This document shows, piece after piece, positions 43,396 to 52,219 of a stretch of DNA of 52,532 nt (its first letter is position 1; each line of letters starts with the position of its first letter). Source of the DNA: a bacterium (lineage in GTDB: Bacteria; Vulcanimicrobiota; Vulcanimicrobiia; Vulcanimicrobiales; SCRA01); contig SCRA01000088.1 in the NCBI GenBank assembly GCA_004297985.1, positions 1-52,532 on the forward strand, given 5' to 3'. The translations under genes were made by a program, and so were the position numbers. A model generated the notes under the pieces. It was given only the letters and a program-made list of their open reading frames with translations, made no database searches and was not told where the DNA came from.

Positions 43396-43767
43396 ATGCC
43401 TGAGACTGTCAGCGCAATGGAGGAGCTGGCACGGAATGTCGTCCGCAAACGAGCCGAACACCACCTCTCCCAAGCCGCCCTTGCCGACCGAGCGGACGTT
43501 GCCCGTGCGACCGTCTGCAAAATCGAGAGCGGGGACGGAAACGTCACCGTCCAGAGCCTTGAGCGCATTGCTCGCGTGCTCGGTTGCCGGCTCGACGAGC
43601 TCTTTGCCCCTCGTTGTGTCGTGGCCGACGACGCCGAACTGGAGCGACGAGCCAATGCCCCCGATAGCGACTTCGTCGACGCCCGGGCACTCCTCGCGGC
43701 GATCGACGAAGCCAATAAAGGCCGCTACAGCCGGGCCGGGCGCAAGCGGTCGCCCGTGGGACGTTAA
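43396..43767 (+). CDS. XRE-family HTH protein (probable antitoxin)
   Basis: DNA-binding protein of 123 aa. Cro/C1 HTH at about 10-65: VVRKRAEHHLSQAALADRAD, then ARATVCKIESGDGNVTVQSL. The C-terminal half is acidic and may be a partner-binding region. GGAGGAGG precedes the ATG. The toxin-like reading frame that begins inside its 3' end is broken, so the protein may survive as an orphan regulator of the locus. Confidence 0.82.
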   Translation: MPETVSAMEELARNVVRKRAEHHLSQAALADRADVARATVCKIESGDGNVTVQSLERIARVLGCRLDELFAPRCVVADDAELERRANAPDSDFVDARALLAAIDEANKGRYSRAGRKRSPVGR

Positions 43768-44046
43768 GCTGCACCGCGAAGTCGCCAAGGACGTCGCGCC
43801 CACTATGGGCTCTCGAACCTCGATTTCTCGCCCACCCTCGCGGAGCTACTGACCGCCCTGGAGTCGAACCCAAAGCAGTTTCCTAAGAAACGCGGCCGGC
43901 TCAAGGATGCCTGAGCCGCCGACCTCAAGTACCGCAACGTCACGTACCGGGCCGTCTTCGTTCTCAATGAAACGGCGCGGCTTGTATAAGATCCTCTCGC
44001 TCGCGCGGCACGATGTCGCATACGACGAAGCGGCGAGGCGCGTCTA
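43750..44046 (+). pseudogene. Degraded RelE/HigB-like toxin
   Basis: Toxin-like pieces follow in different frames: PWDVKLHREVAKDVA, then LAELLTALESNPKQFPKK and, past an in-frame TGA, LKYRNVTYRAVFVLNETARL, then LYKILSLARHDVAYDEAARR ending in TAA. At least two frameshifts and one stop separate them. Pattern and position after an XRE gene fit a RelE/ParE-superfamily toxin; no intact product can be made. Confidence 0.6.
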
Positions 44047-44098
44047 AAAGAGACCAAAAGATGGCACTCGAGGCCGAGTCCTTTCCCTTACGGCTCAA

Positions 44099-44850
44099 TC
44101 ATCTGCTCGCCGCAGCCGGGTCCGCCAGGAGCCGATCGACGATCCGGACCGCGTCACGCTGCTTCTCAACGATCACGTGACCATAGACGTTCAGCGTTGT
44201 ACTCGCGGCCGAGCGCCCGAGCAGCGAGCTGACCGTTCCTACGTCAACCCCGGACGACAGCAGCCACGTCGCGAAGGTGTGCCGGAGGCCATGCAGGGTA
44301 TAGCCCTCAAGTCCGACCTTTGCGCTATCGATCTGAATGCGGCCGAGAGCCCGTACGGCGATGGCGGCTACCCCCGCTCGTCGGTAAACACGTGGCCGCC
44401 CGCCACCCACAAATCGCCCGCCTTCTCTTTCCACAGCCCTTGGCGCTTGACTTCGCGATCAAGCGTTTCACGCGCAAGCGTCGACAGTGCGACTTCTCGC
44501 ACGCGTTCCGACTTCGTCTTCTTCTGTCCGCGTTCGTTGACGACTTCATACCGCGATTCGCAAACGACGACGACGCCGCGTGCCATGTCGATCGATTGCT
44601 TGCGGAGTCCCGCGATCTCACCGCGACGCATCCCGGTCGCCAGCGAGAAGAGCACGGCATTGCCACGTTCCGATGCTCCGATGTTCTCGAGCAACTCCGA
44701 CACGTCAGCTAGGCTCAGCGCGCGCACCTGTGGCTTCGCTCGCCTTGGCGCCTTGACGCCGAAGGGGGCGCCGCGCCCTCGTGTCGCCCAACGCACGGCC
44801 GTGACCCGCCCGCTCCGCGCCAACGTACCGCGCGCTACGTTGCACCGCCG
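44099..44850 (-). pseudogene. Frameshifted, N-terminally truncated tyrosine recombinase (integrase)
   Basis: The C-terminal catalytic domain is in two frames. Upstream piece (about 44375-44850): KPQVRALSLADVSELLENIG with catalytic Arg in TGMRRGEIAGL. Downstream piece (44099 to about 44375): YTLHGLRHTFATWLLSSG and the Tyr in LNVYGH. All catalytic residues survive, but a frameshift near 44375 splits them and the arm/core-binding domain is missing. Probably the integrase that brought in this region. Confidence 0.75.
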
Positions 44851-45314
44851 GCTCAATGGCCGGGTCCGCATTCCAATCGCCGGCGCTCAAGAGCTCATCG
44901 ACGTGCTCGACCAACTCTCGAACCACAACGCGCCTCTGAGCGCCCTGCGAGATTGGCTTGATGCCGCTTGTGTCGCTGCGTCCGCGGAGGAGCGATTGCA
45001 CGCCGAACTACGAGCGCGCCGGGTTCCCGCCGCGCATACGATCGATGCGCTCCGCGCCGCGAAGCTGCTACCTGCGGAAAATGCCGCCCGCCATTGGCAC
45101 GATTGAAGCCGACTGGGGAAGTAACGTCACAGCTGCGCTCGTCGAGGACTCTCATGACGAGCGCATTGACCTCGTCCGGACCGGACCAGCTACGGAGATT
45201 GTCGCCGCCAGACAGACAACTGGCGTGCTCTTCCAGCTCGTCGACGACGCGCGAGAGGAGCTAACGTTGATAGCCGGCGACAACTATCCTGGCCGGTCGT
45301 GTTGCCTCACGTAA
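44850..45314 (+). pseudogene. Gene fragments, possibly a phospholipase-D-like (DrmC-like) defence gene
   Basis: Two overlapping plus-strand frames look coding. The first ends at 45106 (LSALRDWLDAACVAASAEER, RAAKLLPAENAARHWHD); the second runs from ATG 45081 to 45314 (NVTAALVEDSHDERIDLV, then RTGPATEIVAARQTTGVLFQ, LVDDAREELTLI). The segment LVxTGP...RxTxxVLxxLxxxARxxLxL resembles DrmC-type PLD proteins of DISARM defence systems, from memory. Neither frame is complete. The remainder, 45315-45640, holds only a promoter candidate. Confidence 0.3.
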
Positions 45315-45442
45315 GACTGTTACCCGATCGGTTGTTGTCGTCCTGGCGGGCGTTGAGTCACGGTTCTGGTCTAGACCGCCCTCCACGGAGCGCAGGCCGG
45401 ATGAAGGGCGTCGCGCAGCGGTGCCAAGGAACTTGCGAATCC

Positions 45443-45470
45443 TTCACGCGACCGAGCATCGTGATAGAAT
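45443..45470 (+). promoter_or_regulatory. Extended -10 promoter candidate upstream of the LamG/PQQ gene
   Basis: TTCACG (45443-45448), 16 bases, TAGAAT (45465-45470), with a TG one base before the -10 (extended -10). The first gene downstream starts at 45643, leaving a leader of about 170 bases. Confidence 0.45.
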
Positions 45471-45642
45471 GCGCCGATCAGGAGAGCGCTTCGTACGGTG
45501 CCTCGCCGTGCGCCGCCTTCCACTCCTGCTAAGCAACGATGACCCAAGCGCGAGAGCCGAACTTCCCTAGCGCGCCGGGCCGAAGAAACGTAAAGTTGGC
45601 GAAGGGGCTGCACGTCAGCCCGGTTCTTCGAGGTCTATCTCT

Positions 45643-48600
45643 ATGCGCTCCAGCATGGTTTGCGACCTGCTCTTCTGCATGTTTCTCAGCTCCTGCGCGA
45701 GGCTGGCGCCCTCTGCGCTGCCGCCCACGCCCACCACGATCGCGAGCACGCCGGCGCCACGCCAACAGGGGGTGACGCAACGGACGTCGCGCCGGCTGCG
45801 AAGCGCCGCCACCATTACCACCGGCGATCCGTACTCCACCGCCGTCTTGAGCGACGCGCCGATCGCCTACTATCGCCTCGACGACAGCGGCACCGTCGCC
45901 CACGATAGCTCGCCCAGCGGATTCAACGGAACGATCGGCTCGAGCGTCGTGAGCGGGGCCGCAGGACTGCTCACGAGCAGCGCCGACTCGGGCATGGGCT
46001 TTCCCGGCGTACGCGCCAGCACGGGCATCGTCTTGGTTCCACCCAATGCCGCCTTCACAGTCTCCTCCCAGATCACCGTGGAGTGCCTGCTCTCGTTTCC
46101 CTCGGTGCCGGCGGCCTACGCGGTTGCGCTGGCGTACGGCAGCGACGCCAGCTACGCGCCCTACGATCTCTACTTCTTGGCCGGCAAGCTCTTCGCGCAG
46201 TTCGCGCTGAGCTCAGGCGTGCTGGTCGTCTCCACGCCGAGCGCGCTACAGCCCAACACCACGTACTACGTCGTCGCGACGTACAACGGCAGCACGGGAA
46301 GCCTCTATCTCAACGGTGCGCTGGTCGCATCGGCCTCAAAGACCGGCACCTTCATCAACTATGATAGCTCCCACGGGCTTGCCATCGGCGACGACGCGGG
46401 ACTGAGCGATCCGCCATTCGCCGGCACCGTCGACGAGGCGGCGATCTATGCCAAACCCCTCACGGCGGCTCGCGTGCAGGCGCACTACGCTGCGGGAACG
46501 CAAGCACCTGGACCCACGCCGCCGCCGACGCCCACGCCGAGCCCAACGCCAACTCCAACGTCAACGCCCAGTCCAACACCGTCGCCGTCGTCCACGCCCC
46601 CACCGGTGAGCGGCGGCTACGCGGCGGCCGTTCTCGCCAGCAAACCGACGGCCTACTATCGCTTGGACGAAACCAGCGGAAGCGTTGCCCACGACAGTTC
46701 GCCGAACGCTTTGAACGGCACGATCGGCACCTCGGCGACGCTGGGCGCGCCCGGCTTGCTACAGAGCTCCAGCGACGCGGCCATGACGTTCCCGGGAATC
46801 CAGAGCACGGCAGGCATCGTCTCCGTGCCGCCAAACGCCCTGCTGCGCCCAAGCGCGCTGGTGAGCATCGAGTGCCTGCTGCGGTTCGCCAGCGTACCGA
46901 GAACCTACGCGGTACCGCTCAGTTACGGCAGCGACGCCACCTATGCGCCGTATGACCTCTACTTCGCCTCCGGTCACCTGGACGCACAGATCGATCTCTC
47001 CTCCGGCGCGATAGTCCTCTCGTCGCCTGGCGCGCTGCAAGCCAACACCACCTATCACGTCGTCGTGACCTACGACGGGACGACCATGACGCTCTATCTC
47101 AACGGGAACGCCGTGGCCAGTGGCACGAGGACCGGGACGATCGCAGGCTACGACCTCACCCATGGGCTGGCGATCGGGGACGACGCGGGTTTGAGCGATC
47201 CGGGATACGCCGGCACGGTCGACGAGGTGGCGATCTACGGCAGAGCCCTCTCCGCGTCGGAGGTAGTGACCCATTACAACGCCACGCTGTCGTCGCAGCC
47301 GCCACCGCCGACGCCGACGCCGCCGCCGAGCACGAAGTACGTCGACTGGTCGACCTTCGGCTACGATCTCGCGCGCACGGGCTACAACCCCAACGAAACG
47401 ACGATCGGCACGAGCAATGTAGCCAACCTCCATCAGATTTGGTCGCAGTCGTTCGGCGGGCCGTTGGTCGCCGAGCCGGTGCTGGCGCAAGGCGTCTCGA
47501 TCAACGGCTCAACGCAGAACGTGCTCTACGTGGGGACGCAGACGGGTCTATTCACTGCCGTCAACGCCGACACCGGTGCGGTCATCTGGCAAAAGCACCT
47601 GGGAACCGTGAGCTACATCTGCTCCAGCTACCCGTTCGGCGTCGCGGGTACGGCGACGTTCGACCGCAAGACGAATCGCGTCTACGTGGCCGACGGCCAG
47701 GACCAGCTGCACGCGCTAGACATGGCCACTGGCGCCGAGGCTGGCGGCTGGCCCGGGACGGTGGCGACGATCCCCGATCACAACTTCATCTACTCCGCGC
47801 TCACGTTCAACCCCGCGAACGGCTTGATCTACGCCGAGACCTCCTCGACGTGCGACATCTCGCCGTGGACCGGACGCATCGACGTCTTCAATACATCCAG
47901 CGCGGCACTGGCCGCCTCGTTCTATCCCACGCAAGGACAGAGCGGCGGCGGCATCTGGGGCTACGGCGGGGCATCGATCGACACCGGCACTTCCGACGTC
48001 TACGTTGCGGTCGGGAACGCCGATACGAGCGGAGGCAATCCGCAGAACTACGGCTATGCCGAGAACATCGTGCAACTCGATCCTATGCTCAATCTGCTGG
48101 CGGCAAACTACCCTGGTCTGCCCGCGAGCCCGGATGCGGACTTCGGTGCCACGCCCACGCTCTACCAGGCGGCGGGCTGTCAGCCGCAGTTGGCCGCGAT
48201 GAACAAGAGCGGCGTCTTGGTCGTGTACAATCGTAACGCCATCGCCTCCGGCCCGGTGCAAGTCATCCAGATGTCACCCCCCACCGACTCCGGCAACTTC
48301 ATCGGACTGCCGGCCTTCTCGCCGGTGACCGGCATGCTGTACGTCGGCGTGCCGACCGATCTGCCCTCCGGGATCTACATGCACGGTCTGGCGGCACTCC
48401 TCGTCCAGCCGAACTGTACGCTGAGCCTCGCCTGGCAGCAGGTCTTCGGCGTCAACGGATCGACCGTCCCCTACGACGCCCCGCGCTCACCACCGTCGGT
48501 GGCCAATGGCGTGGTCTACGCGGGCGACGGTATCGGGCAGCATGTCCGGGCCTTCAGCGCGCAGACCGGCGCGCTGCTATGGGATAGCGGCAGCACGATC

Positions 48601-48687
48601 GCCGGACAAACCTTCACACAGCCGGTGATCGACGGCCATCTGTTCGTCAGCTCGTACGACGGCGTGCTCCACGCCTACGGTCTCTAA
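45643..48687 (+). CDS. Large surface lipoprotein: two LamG domains + PQQ-like beta-propeller
   Basis: Protein of 1014 aa. The N-terminus has a hydrophobic segment ending in FLSSC, a lipobox, so it is probably an exported lipoprotein. Two tandem concanavalin/LamG domains (about 60-285 and 328-560) share YAPYDLYF, HGLAIGDDAGLSDP and GTVDEvAIY-type motifs and are joined by a Pro-Thr-Ser linker (about 288-322). The C-terminal 430 aa are PQQ-enzyme-like repeats (LHQIWSQSFGGPL, VNADTGAVIWQKHLG, LHALDMATG, AFSAQTGALLWD) forming a propeller without visible catalytic residues. Probably binds glycans or proteins at the cell surface. Confidence 0.85.
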   Translation: MRSSMVCDLLFCMFLSSCARLAPSALPPTPTTIASTPAPRQQGVTQRTSRRLRSAATITTGDPYSTAVLSDAPIAYYRLDDSGTVAHDSSPSGFNGTIGSSVVSGAAGLLTSSADSGMGFPGVRASTGIVLVPPNAAFTVSSQITVECLLSFPSVPAAYAVALAYGSDASYAPYDLYFLAGKLFAQFALSSGVLVVSTPSALQPNTTYYVVATYNGSTGSLYLNGALVASASKTGTFINYDSSHGLAIGDDAGLSDPPFAGTVDEAAIYAKPLTAARVQAHYAAGTQAPGPTPPPTPTPSPTPTPTSTPSPTPSPSSTPPPVSGGYAAAVLASKPTAYYRLDETSGSVAHDSSPNALNGTIGTSATLGAPGLLQSSSDAAMTFPGIQSTAGIVSVPPNALLRPSALVSIECLLRFASVPRTYAVPLSYGSDATYAPYDLYFASGHLDAQIDLSSGAIVLSSPGALQANTTYHVVVTYDGTTMTLYLNGNAVASGTRTGTIAGYDLTHGLAIGDDAGLSDPGYAGTVDEVAIYGRALSASEVVTHYNATLSSQPPPPTPTPPPSTKYVDWSTFGYDLARTGYNPNETTIGTSNVANLHQIWSQSFGGPLVAEPVLAQGVSINGSTQNVLYVGTQTGLFTAVNADTGAVIWQKHLGTVSYICSSYPFGVAGTATFDRKTNRVYVADGQDQLHALDMATGAEAGGWPGTVATIPDHNFIYSALTFNPANGLIYAETSSTCDISPWTGRIDVFNTSSAALAASFYPTQGQSGGGIWGYGGASIDTGTSDVYVAVGNADTSGGNPQNYGYAENIVQLDPMLNLLAANYPGLPASPDADFGATPTLYQAAGCQPQLAAMNKSGVLVVYNRNAIASGPVQVIQMSPPTDSGNFIGLPAFSPVTGMLYVGVPTDLPSGIYMHGLAALLVQPNCTLSLAWQQVFGVNGSTVPYDAPRSPPSVANGVVYAGDGIGQHVRAFSAQTGALLWDSGSTIAGQTFTQPVIDGHLFVSSYDGVLHAYGL
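46501..46605 (+). repeat. Pro-Thr-Ser linker repeat
   Basis: Degenerate tandem CCNACN codon pairs encoding a PTP/PSP-rich linker between the two LamG domains; a shorter linker of the same kind (47296-47335) joins the second domain to the propeller. Confidence 0.75.
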
Positions 48688-48762
48688 ATTATCCGCCGCG
48701 CGGCGGCGATCGGCCCCGGGAGTCGGGTTTGAACAACCCACGCGTATGGGTTAAGAGGAGGC

Positions 48763-49395
48763 GTGGCTCCAAGGATAGACGAGGCGCTTGGCTTCGAAAT
48801 CGTCATCAATGTCAGGGACCATCCGCCGCCGCACGTGCACATTTTGCGCGATGAAGCAGAACTGCGGGTCTACCTGACGGGCCAACGGCCGGCCGAACGC
48901 AAGTACGGGCGCATGAAATCCGCCGACGAGCGCCGCGCCATAGCGTTGGTGCGCCAGAATCGGGCAAAGGTGGAAGGAGATCGATCCGCAACCATGACTG
49001 TCGCGATCAGAGAAAAGGAAGATTTCGTTAACGCTCCATACGCGCTCTATGCCGTGCGTGCGGACGCCAGCCGGAAACGCTTGCGTATCGCATTGACCGA
49101 TGGCGTTGTCGTCGAGATCCCCATAAAGGCGCTCGGCTCACCATGGACTGAGGCCACCTCTGCGCAAATCGCACGCGTGCGACTCCGCATGGGGGGAAGC
49201 TGGCTTTGGTGGGATGCTTTAGGCGAAGGTCTCGTGCTCGACGAGCTGCTGTCAACGACGCTTAAGCTCAATCCCGCGGTGCTGCTCGCGCGTCGAGCGC
49301 GTGGGCACCGTGCTTCGCCGGCGAAGGCCGCTGCGGCGCGCAAAAACGGCAGGAAGGGTGGCCGCCCGCGAGCAGCAGCGACGTCGAAGCGATAG
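48763..49395 (+). CDS. DUF4160-DUF2442 fusion protein
   Basis: Protein of 210 aa. Residues about 1-75 carry the DUF4160 hallmark (VRDHPPPHVHI); residues about 80-165 resemble DUF2442 (KRLRIALTDGVVVEIP, a WWDALGEGLVLDELL end). The C-terminal tail ARKNGRKGGRPR is basic and AT-hook-like. The two domains are usually separate neighbouring genes thought to act as toxin-antitoxin-like pairs; here they are one chain. The start is GTG 48763 directly after AGGAGG, an unusually short spacing. Confidence 0.75.
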   Translation: MAPRIDEALGFEIVINVRDHPPPHVHILRDEAELRVYLTGQRPAERKYGRMKSADERRAIALVRQNRAKVEGDRSATMTVAIREKEDFVNAPYALYAVRADASRKRLRIALTDGVVVEIPIKALGSPWTEATSAQIARVRLRMGGSWLWWDALGEGLVLDELLSTTLKLNPAVLLARRARGHRASPAKAAAARKNGRKGGRPRAAATSKR

Positions 49396-49519
49396 GCAGC
49401 CGGCCTGTCGGAATCGGAGCGGAATGCCCTTCAGAACGCGACCAACAGGCCCGAGCAGTCGTCGAGAACGAGCAGACGCAGACCGCATTTTTCGTTCATG
49501 GAGCCGGTGCTGGACAGCT

Positions 49520-49605
49520 CAACCAAGGAACGTCTATGGCCACGTGGTGAAGGGCGGCGCCGTCAAGGCCGTCGAGACCATCGACGTGGGCCTGCGTCGT
49601 GTGGT
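49520..49605 (+). pseudogene. 3' scrap of a second tyrosine recombinase
   Basis: Reads RNVYGHVVKGGAVKAVETID and then VGLRRVV: the catalytic Tyr motif and tail of a tyrosine recombinase, with nothing recognisable upstream. It abuts the left end of the IS21 element, so the frame runs into the insertion sequence. The stretch 49396-49519 shows no other gene. Confidence 0.4.
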
Positions 49606-49638
49606 AACGCTCGCGAAAAAATGAACCCTTGAGGCGGG

Positions 49639-50394
49639 TTAAGTTCGGCCGCCTTTGGTCGGCTTCCCCCCGCGGTTGCGTAAGCGGTGACTGGTGCCGG
49701 TGAACTCGAAGACCGAGCCATGGTGAATGAGCCGATCGATGACCGCCGAGGCCGTCATGGCATCGGGGAAGACCTGCGTCCACTGCTCGAAGGCAAGGTT
49801 CGTCGTAATCGCGAGGCTCTTGCGTTCGTAGCGTTGCGAGATGACTTGAACGAGCAAGTCGGTCGCCTCACGCTCGAAGGGGATGTATCCGAGTTCATCG
49901 ATCAGAAGGAGGTCGAAACGGTCGAGGCTGCGCAGCTTGCGAGCTAAGCCGCCATCGCGTTTTGCGTCGAGTAATTCGTTGAGCAGTCCGGCTGCGGTGA
50001 CGAAGAGAGTCCGGTGTCCATTCATGCATGCCGAGAAGCCGATGGCGAGCAGGCAATGCGTTTTGCCGGTTCCCGGCGGGCCGTAAAATACGGCCGTACG
50101 GCACTCGTCCACGAACCTGCTCTCCGTGAGCTCGAGGATCTTCATCTTGGGGAGGCCGGCTTGTGCGGCGAAATCGAATGAATCGAACGTCTTCATCGTG
50201 GGAAAGCGGGCAGCGGCGATGCGCTGCTTGATGCCATTCTCGTGTCGGCGCTCCATCTCAACGCTCATCACGTCGGCAAGGTAGGCGACCGGATCGTCGA
50301 CACTCTGGGCGATGCGCTGATAGTTGGCGAGCACCGCGGGGAGCTTGAGTGCTTTGAGGTGCGCTTCGAGCAGTGAAGTGTTCATCGTGCACAC
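49639..50394 (-). CDS. istB: IS21-family helper ATPase IstB
   Basis: AAA+ protein of 251 aa that helps the transposase: Walker A GPPGTGKTHCLLAIG, Walker B LLLIDELGYI, and FEQWTQVFPDAMTASAVIDRL near the C-terminus. Its ATG overlaps the istA end by 13 bases. Intact. Confidence 0.96.
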   Translation of the reverse strand: MCTMNTSLLEAHLKALKLPAVLANYQRIAQSVDDPVAYLADVMSVEMERRHENGIKQRIAAARFPTMKTFDSFDFAAQAGLPKMKILELTESRFVDECRTAVFYGPPGTGKTHCLLAIGFSACMNGHRTLFVTAAGLLNELLDAKRDGGLARKLRSLDRFDLLLIDELGYIPFEREATDLLVQVISQRYERKSLAITTNLAFEQWTQVFPDAMTASAVIDRLIHHGSVFEFTGTSHRLRNRGGKPTKGGRT

Positions 50395-51869
50395 TCCACC
50401 AGGTTTGCGATCGTGTAGGCGGCCAGATCGATGTCTTGCGCACGGCGGGCTGGCCCAGGGGCATGATCCCCAAGATCGAGTACCGGCAAAGCCACGCGCT
50501 GGTCGCGCTGCCGCAGCAGCAGGGCAATGGCCTCCGGGTCGAGCGTTCCTCGCGCGAGCGCGACCTCGGTCGCGACGGTCAGCGCCTCGAGGGAACTTTG
50601 CAGCGCCAGCCGCAGAATCGCGGTCCAGGTCTTGGTGGCCGTTGCCTCGTCACGTTCAGCCAGGCGGTCATAAAGGCGCATCAGCGGTTTCGGGAGCCGT
50701 TCCCCGGCGAAGGCCAGAGCGCGCGTGGCGGAGCGGTGCTTGCGCGCGATGAGCTCGACGTAATGCAGGGGATCGATGACGGCTTGGCGCTTGCCCTGTG
50801 CGCGCCGGTGCTCGGCCACCCGTTCGCCGTCGACGAAGATCACTACCCGCTCGTCGGAGAGCTCGATGGTGGCATGGCGATGGACCAGGCGCGTCGGCAC
50901 AGAGTACCGGTTAGTTTCAACCGTCACTTCGGCGAACTTGTTAACGCGGGCGTAGGTGCGGATGCACGGATCGGGGAGGCGTTCCGGCAGCGGGCGCAGG
51001 TGTGGACGTTCGCGCGCGAAGAGCTCCGCAACCGACTCGGTCTGCGTCGATGGGATGCGCCGCAGCTCTGCCGTACAGAACCGCTCTAGGGTGGCATTGA
51101 GATCCGCGAGACGGTCGAAGGACGGGATGGGTCGGAAGAAGTTGTCCTCGATGTAGCCCATGAGCCCCTCGACGCCGCCCTTCTCGTTGCCCTTGGCGGG
51201 CGCGGCGAAGACGACCTCCAAGGCCAAGGCGCCGCAGAACGCGGAGAACTCCGCGTTCTGCTCGCGCCGGCGGCCGCGCAGCACCTTGGTGATCGCCGTC
51301 TTCGCGTTGTCGAAGACGGCGACGTTGGGGAGGCCACCGAAGTAGCGTAGCGCGCCGAGCAACCCAGCAAAAAGGGCTGGACGATCGCACCGGAGGAACG
51401 CCCGCGCGAAGAAATGTGCGCTATAGCTCAAGCGCATCGCAAAGATGTCGAGCTCAAGGTCGACGCCGCCGATGACGGCACGCATCGGCGAGAAATCGAA
51501 TTGCGCTTGATCTCCGGGCTGGTAGAGCGCCCGGACGAAGGCTTCCGGGGCAACGGTGCGCATGCGGCACGCGGCCACGTACTTGCGCAAAGTGCTCGGG
51601 CTGATCCGCAAGTCCTCGTCGTAGCGCTCGCGCAGCAGGGTCCCGATGCGCTTGGCCGTGATCCTGGGTTCTGCGCGCAAGAGGCTGTCGATCACCTCGG
51701 CGAATGGATCGAGCCGGTTCGCGCGCTCGTAGCGCGGGGGTCCGGGCGGCGACAGGTCCCGCACGTACTTTCGTACCGTATTTGGGGCCAGGCCCAGCTC
51801 TCGGGCAACCCGCTTGATCGGCTCTCCGTCACGGACGCAGCGCAGACGAATGAGTTCCCACGTTTGCAT
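50382..51869 (-). CDS. istA: IS21-family transposase IstA
   Basis: DDE transposase of 495 aa. N-terminal HTH (WELIRLRCVRDGEPIKRVAR, LGLAPNTVRKY), the rve catalytic core with PGDQAQFDF (first Asp), AVFDNAKTAI (second Asp) and KGNEKGGVEGLMGYIEDNF (Glu), then the C-terminal beta domain. ATG 51869 has GGGAG eight bases upstream; a longer frame to 51920 exists. Intact. Confidence 0.96.
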   Translation of the reverse strand: MQTWELIRLRCVRDGEPIKRVARELGLAPNTVRKYVRDLSPPGPPRYERANRLDPFAEVIDSLLRAEPRITAKRIGTLLRERYDEDLRISPSTLRKYVAACRMRTVAPEAFVRALYQPGDQAQFDFSPMRAVIGGVDLELDIFAMRLSYSAHFFARAFLRCDRPALFAGLLGALRYFGGLPNVAVFDNAKTAITKVLRGRRREQNAEFSAFCGALALEVVFAAPAKGNEKGGVEGLMGYIEDNFFRPIPSFDRLADLNATLERFCTAELRRIPSTQTESVAELFARERPHLRPLPERLPDPCIRTYARVNKFAEVTVETNRYSVPTRLVHRHATIELSDERVVIFVDGERVAEHRRAQGKRQAVIDPLHYVELIARKHRSATRALAFAGERLPKPLMRLYDRLAERDEATATKTWTAILRLALQSSLEALTVATEVALARGTLDPEAIALLLRQRDQRVALPVLDLGDHAPGPARRAQDIDLAAYTIANLVECAR

Positions 51870-52053
51870 TGAAACCACTCCCTTGGGCGACCTCCCCATG
51901 GTCTTTGGTGTGCTAACCAACCATTCGGGAGGTGGCCCCTTCTTGTCTGTTTGGGGGGTTCAATTTTCGGGAGCGCTGGGGTTCAAAAATTCACGAGCGT
52001 TTCCAGTCGTGGCGATAAGTAGAAAAATACGTAGAATTCTGATCCATTGAAAT

Positions 52054-52082
52054 ATGAAACCCTTGCGGTGCAAGGGTTTCAT
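52054..52082. terminator. Perfect hairpin after a tRNA/tmRNA-like 3' end
   Basis: 13-bp perfect stem (arm ATGAAACCCTTGC, 52054-52066 with 52070-52082) and GGT loop. On the minus strand it follows a CCA end by seven bases, as a terminator of a stable-RNA gene would. Confidence 0.65.
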
Positions 52083-52088
52083 TCGATT

Positions 52089-52120
52089 TGGTAGCCCCAG
52101 CGAGATTCGAACCTCCGTCC
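52089..52120 (-). other. tRNA/tmRNA 3'-end-like remnant (attachment-site candidate)
   Basis: Minus strand reads GGACGGAGG, TTCGAAT, CTCGC, TGGGGCTACCA: a T-loop, an acceptor-like strand and an encoded CCA. GGACG before the T-arm recalls tmRNA. No matching 5' acceptor strand (AGCCCCA) is found within the window to the right, and the T-stem pairs poorly, so it is probably a displaced 3' end left by integration rather than a working gene. Confidence 0.45.
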
Positions 52121-52219
52121 GAGGGTCGCGGCAAATCCCGACCGCTACCGAAGAATCCCGTGAAACAAGGGATTCCGCTCCTTTAGCTTCCCGGCCGCTG
52201 CCGCCCGAAACCGGCCATT

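Larger units (their letters stand above)
49606..52001. mobile_element. IS21-family insertion sequence
   Basis: Contains istA and istB on the minus strand, flanked by imperfect terminal inverted repeats. The left end AACGCTCGCGAA...TGAACCC (49606-49628) matches the right end read inward AACGCTCGTGAA...TGAACCC (52001-51979). GAACCCC is repeated near the istA end, as in IS21 multiple-repeat termini. No target duplication is obvious, so the exact ends are provisional. Confidence 0.8.
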
